A stretch of DNA of 64,000 nt from Lunularia cruciata (lineage: Eukaryota; Streptophyta; Marchantiopsida; Lunulariales; Lunulariaceae), in contig OX419762.1 of the NCBI GenBank assembly GCA_948567375.1, forward strand, positions 15,010,001 through 15,074,000, given 5' to 3'. Below, piece by piece: positions 57,425 to 64,000 of the stretch; the stretch's first letter is position 1; the number at the start of each line of letters is the position of its first letter. The position numbers and the translations under genes are program-made. The notes beneath the pieces are model-generated. The model was not told the DNA's origin. It was given only the letters and a program-made list of their open reading frames with translations, and ran no database searches.

Positions 57425-60400
57425 TTCTTGAAGACATGGTGATCCAATTAGTTTGACAATTGGATTATCCTTCGATCGGTGATCAACATGTTAGAAAATC
57501 AGTATCAATCGAACATATTCTGGCAGTGCAGATGAAGTAACCTGTACCGTAGTGACACGCTCATACCTTTCAGATTTAAACTATCCCCCAACATATATGC
57601 GACTTGATACCTCAAAACTACGAGTCACTTCGACTTTAAGACTTCTAAACCACGTCTCTCTAGATCAACGAGGAAGATGAGCTCTGCTTAATGTTATTAC
57701 ATCTTATACAGGACGGAATATTTATAGATAGGTATTGGTGTCAAGAGCTGCACATCCTATCCTGGCGCTACGATCCATAGGAAGTTTGTATGTCATTGAT
57801 GTAAGTAAATAACGTTTAAAGAAAGAAGGAAGGAAGAAAGGAAAGGGAGAACCTAAGAAAATGGGTCCAATCAGATGGAGCCTCTAGAACGATGTCACAT
57901 TATATGCAGGGTGTCGATCGAATTTGGATTCGATGGCTTGTCGGGCATACCGATTTTTACAGATGGTTCATTAGAAGTTCGAGGAAGCTCCATGATAACC
58001 AATCATGAGGCTTTCTGTAAATCATGCATCTGCCAGTGGAGTCTTTGGTTTCTTGACAGTGACACTTCACAATCTAAGCTACGCGCTTTCTGACTATATC
58101 CGAGTAAGCTCTATACATACTAAGACCAGAAGATAAGGAAGACTAACTTTATGATTGTCAACTGATTTGTACCCCACAGTTTTCTGAAGCCGGTCATCAA
58201 TCAGGTCAGCCGGTCATCACTCTCTGAGATAATCTGACACAGTGAATCATTGCCAAACAACGTGGAGAAGCTCGACAAGTGCTCATGGCTCTTCGTGCAC
58301 ATGTAAAATCTTAAGGACATAAGTCGAAATCTAGACATGCATATTAGGCTAAGATGTGAACAGAAAGCAACTCCGCATGAAGCCTTTGAAATAAAGCACT
58401 TACTCTGCTTGTATCTCCCTCGTAATAAACTGAACGTATTGTGACCCTTGAGCTAACTTTTTTGGGTTCAGGACAAATCGATTTCGTGGTCTTCTTCGGA
58501 GGTAACGGGTAACTCTGGCAGTAGTAGCCTGATTCTTCACGGCCATTTCCAGATAATCTAATTAGAGTGAGTTCCCACTGCAGTCAATCACCGTCATGAA
58601 GTTCCATCAGGTCTCCAAACTTTGGGTTTGATTTGCAACAGCTTCGCGAAAGGTCGATTTGCCAACCTCGCGAGGTGAAGCAAGTGCTTTTCCGCACGGC
58701 AGACGCTCATATACAGTTTGGAAACGCTAGAAGGAGCGCGCCAATAACTCTAAGAACTGGGTCAATAGCGTTCAGACTCTGTACTTAGGTGGTACATATA
58801 GGAATGGAATTGGGTCGATCGGCAGTGAAGTATCAAGTGGAGGTGGATATTTACGTATAACCAAGCTAAACAGTTGAAGAACTGAGACGTTTCGTAAGCG
58901 ACGTAATCTTCAAGTGTTGAAGGTCAGTCGTTACGTTTTGCTAATGAGCTCCTGCCCATGCGAAGGCTCAGCGTTGCAGAGAGATGGAATGCCCAACAAC
59001 TTCGACGAATTCGCGCGCACCATCATCAACCGCTGCGTATATATGGGTAGAACTTCTTAACGTTTCGCGTGCCCTTGGGTTTTCAATTCTTTCATGCAAA
59101 TGATCGCTGCAAACTGAAACCAAAGGTGTTGCTCTCTCAGCATGTGGTTCAAGCAAATCTTGAACGACATATACAGGTGGCCGGATCCGGATCCCGGACC
59201 ACGGCAATTTCTCACCACAGGCCCACTGCACCTTGAACCAGATTCACATGGTTCTAAGAACACACTTCTGCAAGGTACTGCTCGGGCTCCGTAACTGAAG
59301 TTCCAATCCTCGGCCTCCTGCTTCTTGCATGAGCTCGAAAAGTGCTTTTGGACGGAGAAGAAAAACTTCTTTAAACAATTGCCGGAGAGATTGGAATGAT
59401 GTATGCCGGTGTATGCATGAGCTAATTTCACGTTACTTATTTGACCCACTGTTGGAGGTAATAATCTAATTCGTTTACCATGTCAGCTTGCAGGTGCTGT
59501 ATTGCCTCCCGCTCTCTCTCGGGCTTCGTGAGGCTCATATGGTATCTTCAAGGAAATAGTAGAACATATTATGTCTAACTTCAAGTTGTATTAGTACAAC
59601 GCGTTTTGAAAATGTAAATTTGGACAAAACACGATTTATAAACAGTGAAGGATGAAGCTAATTCTTTTAGTCGATAATTTTGAAATCGGGATAATAAACG
59701 GTGAGAGAGCATCCGTTTTATCTTGGAAATAGTTGGCTTCAGTCGGTTTAGAGTTTGAAATCTGCGAATTGCAACTACCATGTCAATCGAAGGAGATTCG
59801 ACTTGATTAGAGAACGTTGTCGAACAACTTAAGTTTGAAATAAATAAATAAATAAAACTCTCTCTATATAAAATAATTTATTTGACCTACATCTTGCCGG
59901 ATTGTTATTTGCAGTTCGAAATGAGTTGGAGACAGTCAAGTGCATTTCATATTAACGTAATCAGTGGAGGTGATTCTACAATCCGGCGAAGGTGCAAGAA
60001 CGAACTTTTGTTTTTTGATCATGTCATTGAGACTGCTTCGTGCATGCGTGATTCCATGATTATTCTGGATTGATAACCAAATATTATGTGTATTACCTGT
60101 ACACTAAAATGAATCGTACCTGATTCGGTACATACCAGAGATAGTTTCAAAGTCCCTAAACTTGACACTTTGCCTTTTAACCAGGTCCCAAAATTGTCAA
60201 GCGTATTCGACAATAACTCGTTGTGTCTCGACACACTTTTATGCCAAGTTTCTAATTCAATTATCTACTCTGAAATTTGATGCTTATTTATTCTAGAGTG
60301 TAACTCATAAGTTAAATTTGGTTTCTAAAGGCAATTCAAGTCTTCTATACGAGGAAGAATGGGTTGATCAAACTATGAATGAAATGTCTTTGTTGTACGT

Positions 60401-60955
60401 GAAGATCTGATGTATTTAGTGATAGAGTTTCCCTCCACACGGGTGGTTAGATTTCGTACATTCGTTAAGTAGTTATAAAGTTACAAATGAGTCAAGAACA
60501 TAGTGGAAATTCGTTTGCTTGAATTCACTTGGATATACTGCAGTCACTATCCACTGACGCGACTGCAGTGCATCAATTCTACTTGGCACCATAATCACGA
60601 ATATATAGATTACTCAAAAGTATTTAATATTAATATTGGTAGGGTTGACTCAAACATGGAACATGTCAATGTAATGCAGATGGAATGGTTAGAAACTCGG
60701 GATCATACTCCAAAGATCATCAACTGATGATGATTCATATTCATATTGTCGTGAAGAAGAGTGGTTCATCGGGACCACATGATCCATCAGACTAGTATAT
60801 TCAATTCAATTCCAAAGGAGCATTATCTAAATTATCATTTGAGAATAAGGGTGATGATACTGAACATAGCTATTACTCATTCGTGTACTATCCCTTTCGG
60901 GAATTTTAGTTGTTTAAGAGAAGTCCTTCACTAGCCTACAATCAACAATAACTTA
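57425..60955. other. No gene recognised
   Basis: The near part is the promoter and 5' UTR of the F-box gene. A purine-rich GAAA/GGAA tract lies at 57818-57850 and (AAAT)n near 59839-59857. Frames of 60-130 codons (59057-59449 minus; 57875-58093 and 60503-60727 plus) carry no recognised motifs. Confidence 0.35.
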
Positions 60956-61321
60956 GTCTTTGTTGGAAAAATTATTGAATTATTTTTTTGTTGGTCTATT
61001 TAACCAAGATAAGGTGTTTGTAGATAAGTATGAGAAATATCCTAGTCCACTGGATTGTAAAATTGGATAAAAAATAGGGAGGATGTTTAAATTAGACATC
61101 AAAGCCACATGTCCATGAGTAATCCAAAATTTCAACCTTAGTTTTTGTTGGAAAAATTATTCAAAAAGTTATAGTGTATATTTAACCAAGATAAGTTGTT
61201 TTTAAACAAGTATGAGAAATATGCTAGTCCATTGGATTAAAAATTTGGATAACAAAGAGGGAGGATGTTTAAATTAGACATCAAACCCACAAGTTCATGA
61301 GTAATCCAAAATTTCAACCTA
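60956..61321. repeat. Tandem duplication of about 183 bp
   Basis: Copies at 60956-61140 and 61141-61321 begin at TTTGTTGGAAAAATTATT and end at AGTAATCCAAAATTTCAACC. They differ by scattered substitutions and short indels. Not coding. Confidence 0.88.
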
Positions 61322-61889
61322 CGGGAATAGCACATCTTGGTTGAATGTGACTTGAACCCTGCTTGTAATTTTTCCAATAAAACCAAGTTCTTGGTGATTG
61401 TAGGCACCTGAAGGACTTCTACTAAACCACTAAAATTCCCTGGTGGAGATGAGAAAAAGATAATCTTGGTAATAGTATGTTTAGTATATCATCCATATTA
61501 ACAAATGATAATTCATATATTGCTTCTTTGGAACTGAATATACTAGCTGGATGTGTCATGAGGTTTGAGCACCTAGAGTCTATGAACTACCCTTCTTCAC
61601 TCTTGGTCATCAATTCTGTAATAATTAATTAGTTAATTAATTAATTGAGTCATAATTAGTAGATAATCTTTGGAATAAGCATCCTTCTCTACATGGTTTT
61701 GTTGTTGAGTGAGTTTGCTTGTTCTAATATCAGCTTGCTTCTTAAAAAAATTCTTCTCATAATGAGTATTTTATTTAAAATTAATTGGTACCTGTCCATT
61801 GTGGACTTGCCTTTTGTTACTTGATTTGTGTTACTTAATGTCTTTGTGAGAATTAACCCCTACTAATGTTTAGTCCATGAAGTAAGACA

Positions 61890-62160
61890 ACTTAACTATA
61901 CCTATTATATTTATCACATTGATGGTCTAGTTGAACAACATTGGAGTTAAGGTTGAGAGTGATGATTTGATTTTTCATACTATCCAAAGTTTACCAAAGA
62001 AGTATAAACTGTTGAGACATCTATAGTCTTTAGAGATACTTATCTTCTATTTGACAAGCTAATCTTGAGGTTACTCCTCCAGCCGCAAGGTGGTGGGCAA
62101 TGGTCTTTCTACTCAAGATTAGGTGCTGTTTGCTGGGAGAGGTAGAGCAAGAGGCTGAGT
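61890..62160 (+). pseudogene. Ty1/copia-type gag relic, plus strand
   Basis: Translation gives NNIGVKVESDDLIFHTIQSLPKKYKLLRHL with breaks, which resembles the UBN2/copia gag block (LVDQL..IG..V.DED....LL.SLP..Y..F). No LTR found. Confidence 0.45.
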
Positions 62161-62166
62161 ACTTTC

Positions 62167-62480
62167 TTAACCTCCACTAGTTTCTTTATCAGTTGAAGCT
62201 TTCTTGGTTATAATTAAGTTGTCTTTTTGAACCTCCATTAATTGCTGCTTCAATTGAAGCTTTCTTACTTTGTGAAAATCTGAACAACATTTGCTAATGC
62301 ATCCCAAACCTCCTTGGGAGTATGAATTGTAGTACGTAACCAAGCAATGATTGTGAAACACACAAAGAAAGAGTGTGCATGTATTGATAGCATGGTTCTT
62401 CTAAGAAATTATATTAGGATCTGAAGGAGCACCTGTCGGACAAGCTTCAACCCTTGTGACAAAATCAAACAATCCCTGGC
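62167..62480 (-). pseudogene. Ty1/copia-type gag relic, minus strand
   Basis: The minus strand encodes IAWLRTTIHTPKEVWDALAN and VVQIFTK in one frame and LQLKQQLMEVQKDN in another, resembling the TA.EAWD.L...F......L...L..LKM part of copia gag. It opposes the relic at 61890-62160, so they are separate insertions or a rearranged copy. Confidence 0.4.
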
Positions 62481-62499
62481 CTTTCAAGAAGGCAAACAT

Positions 62500-64000
62500 T
62501 CTTTATTTCCATATTGAATGATTTTTCTTTGAAGGCTTGTTGTTGCCACCATCAGTATATAGTATAGTACTAACAGTTAAATTGATACATCAAATCACCT
62601 AACAATACAAGACCTTCTCACCAAATTGAACTCAAAAACTCACCATCTCTCTTTTTAAAAACCATCAAAACCATCTCTTTTTAAAAACTCACCATCTCTC
62701 ACCATCAAAAACATGCATGTGAGCGGTTAGTACATTTGAGTGGGGGTTAGAAACTTTTCACTTTTTTGTAGAATCTATCTAGGCAACATCAGTTGCACTT
62801 CCTTCACCCTCAGCAAGAAGTTTCTACTCAATCCCTTGCATTTCAAGAGAGAGTGGCTACAAGAAGGGAATAAGAAAGAGTAAAAAAGAGTGTGGAATGA
62901 TGAGAGTACAGAAAGAAAAGGAAGTTGCTACCCCAAATGCACCACAAAGGTTGTGTAGCGATTTAGAGTTCATCATCAAGTCTCCAAGATTAATTAAATG
63001 AGGTCTATACTATAGTCAAGAACTAATTTACAATAAGAAGCTCAAATTATTGCTATGGAATTGGGAATTGAGTGATCATGCGATGTTGCATGAGATTCAT
63101 GATAGCTAGGATCCAAATCTAGTGAATTTGAGAGAAAACATCTTTGCCTAGATAGAGGAACATTGGTGGAGAGTGCTGGGGCCTAGCAATTCACCCACAA
63201 ATGGCATGACTCTGGACAATGTGTGACCTTGACTTGACTTGACCTTTGAAGCCAAATTCAAAGCCACATTTAGAGATAGCAAGACTAAAGATGGTTGGTA
63301 TGTACTCAAAATTAAGGATCCTATGAGGATGATCTTAGTTGAATTAGTCATGAAGTTGTTCAAATCCAAATGACAAACTAACTTGAACAATAGCCAGGTC
63401 ATTTTCTTTGAGTACTTGAACCAAGGGAAATTTGTAAATTGGGCAACAATGTTCTAGGTTAGGACAAGAAAACTTTTTGGGACAATGAAAAAAAGAAGGA
63501 GGAGTAAATTTGGTATCCTCTGTTTTGTCCATTTCTACCTAGGCATGGGAATTTTGACACCAAAAGAAAGCAGAAGTACCCAGACCACTTGTTTCCTAAA
63601 GGACATTTAGATAAGCCTCAAGAGACAGTGCTCATGGTACAAAAATATGCAAAAGCAGATGTAAAGTTTGGCCACATAGGAAAATATGTGGAAGTCAAGG
63701 AAGCTTACAACACCTTGGGCTTCAATAAGTAGAGGCAAGAAGAGATTACTATGGAGCCCATACTCCAAAAAATGACCTGCTACTCCTATTAGGTCAAAGG
63801 TGAAGGCCACCAAGAGGACAAGGAGAATCCTTGTGGAGGAAGAAGAGGAGGACAAAGAAAAATAATTCCAAGAAGAAAGAGGCACGGGGCCATAGTTAGA
63901 TCCTACCCTTGCAACCAGCAAGGAGTCCTTCACCATGATTGTCATTTGGTCAAACAAGGATGCAGTCAAAGATTGCAAAGGTGTAGAAGTACAATCCACC
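62500..64000 (+). other. Unassigned, possible decayed coding sequence 63150-63800
   Basis: The plus strand contains protein-like fragments broken by stops: EAKFKATFRDSKTKDGWYVL, KIKDPMRMILVELVMKLFKS, NNSQVIFFEYLNQGKFVNWA and RRSKFGILCFVHFYLGMG. No family recognised; a transposon-encoded protein is likely from the setting. 62600-62720 has a short CACCATCTCTTTTTAAAAAC repeat. Confidence 0.3.

Noticed and set aside
1-64000. CRISPR arrays, rRNA or telomeric repeats
   Set aside because: None seen; the repeats present are LTRs, short tandem units and homopolymers.

Overview
The window looks like nuclear DNA of a land plant. Most of it is LTR retrotransposon, much of it nested, with one hAT-type transposase relic and two intronless F-box genes. 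The plant evidence is Ty3/gypsy elements primed by initiator-Met tRNA or an Asp-like tRNA, pol genes ending in chromodomains, a DUF659/hAT transposase relic and F-box proteins with kelch-like C-terminal regions. The style of the two F-box proteins suggests a bryophyte such as a moss, but only weakly. No rRNA, tRNA or CRISPR locus was seen.

Four gypsy families, named here A to D, account for about 0-14 kb and 20-47 kb. Family A (non-chromovirus, Athila/Tat-like) has one full copy at 23955-31775 on the minus strand, with LTRs that differ at 2 of 692 positions, and a 3' end at 1-1098. Family B (chromovirus) has a full copy at 7581-14184 on the plus strand, a copy at 39195-45136 on the minus strand that has lost its primer site, and a minus copy at 1099-6755 broken by A. 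Family C is seen as a 5' end at 6756-7247 and a longer copy at about 32120-37257. Family D is an old minus-strand element in pieces at about 19.7-23.95, 31.8-32.1, 37.3-39.2 and 45.1-46.9 kb, split by A, C and B. The left end is nested too: A inside B inside C, next to the hAT relic, which is itself cut by the full-length B copy.

From about 47 to 61 kb the sequence is mostly not recognisable repeat. It holds two single-exon F-box genes on the minus strand (50305-51573 and 56141-57424), a possible small gene on the plus strand near 52.2-52.56 kb, and long stretches where nothing can be assigned. From 61 to 64 kb there is a tandem duplication and decayed copia-type gag sequence.

The most interesting points are these. 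(1) In family B a short conserved leader ORF is in the same frame as gag, separated by one amber codon; in one copy the context is TAG-CAA-TTA, a known readthrough context. (2) Family C LTRs carry an array of heat-shock-element-like GAA/TTC palindromes just upstream of a TATA box. (3) Family A carries an extra zinc-finger ORF ahead of gag-pol. (4) Repeated CGA to TGA or CAA differences between copies are a CpG-deamination signature that explains many of the stops.
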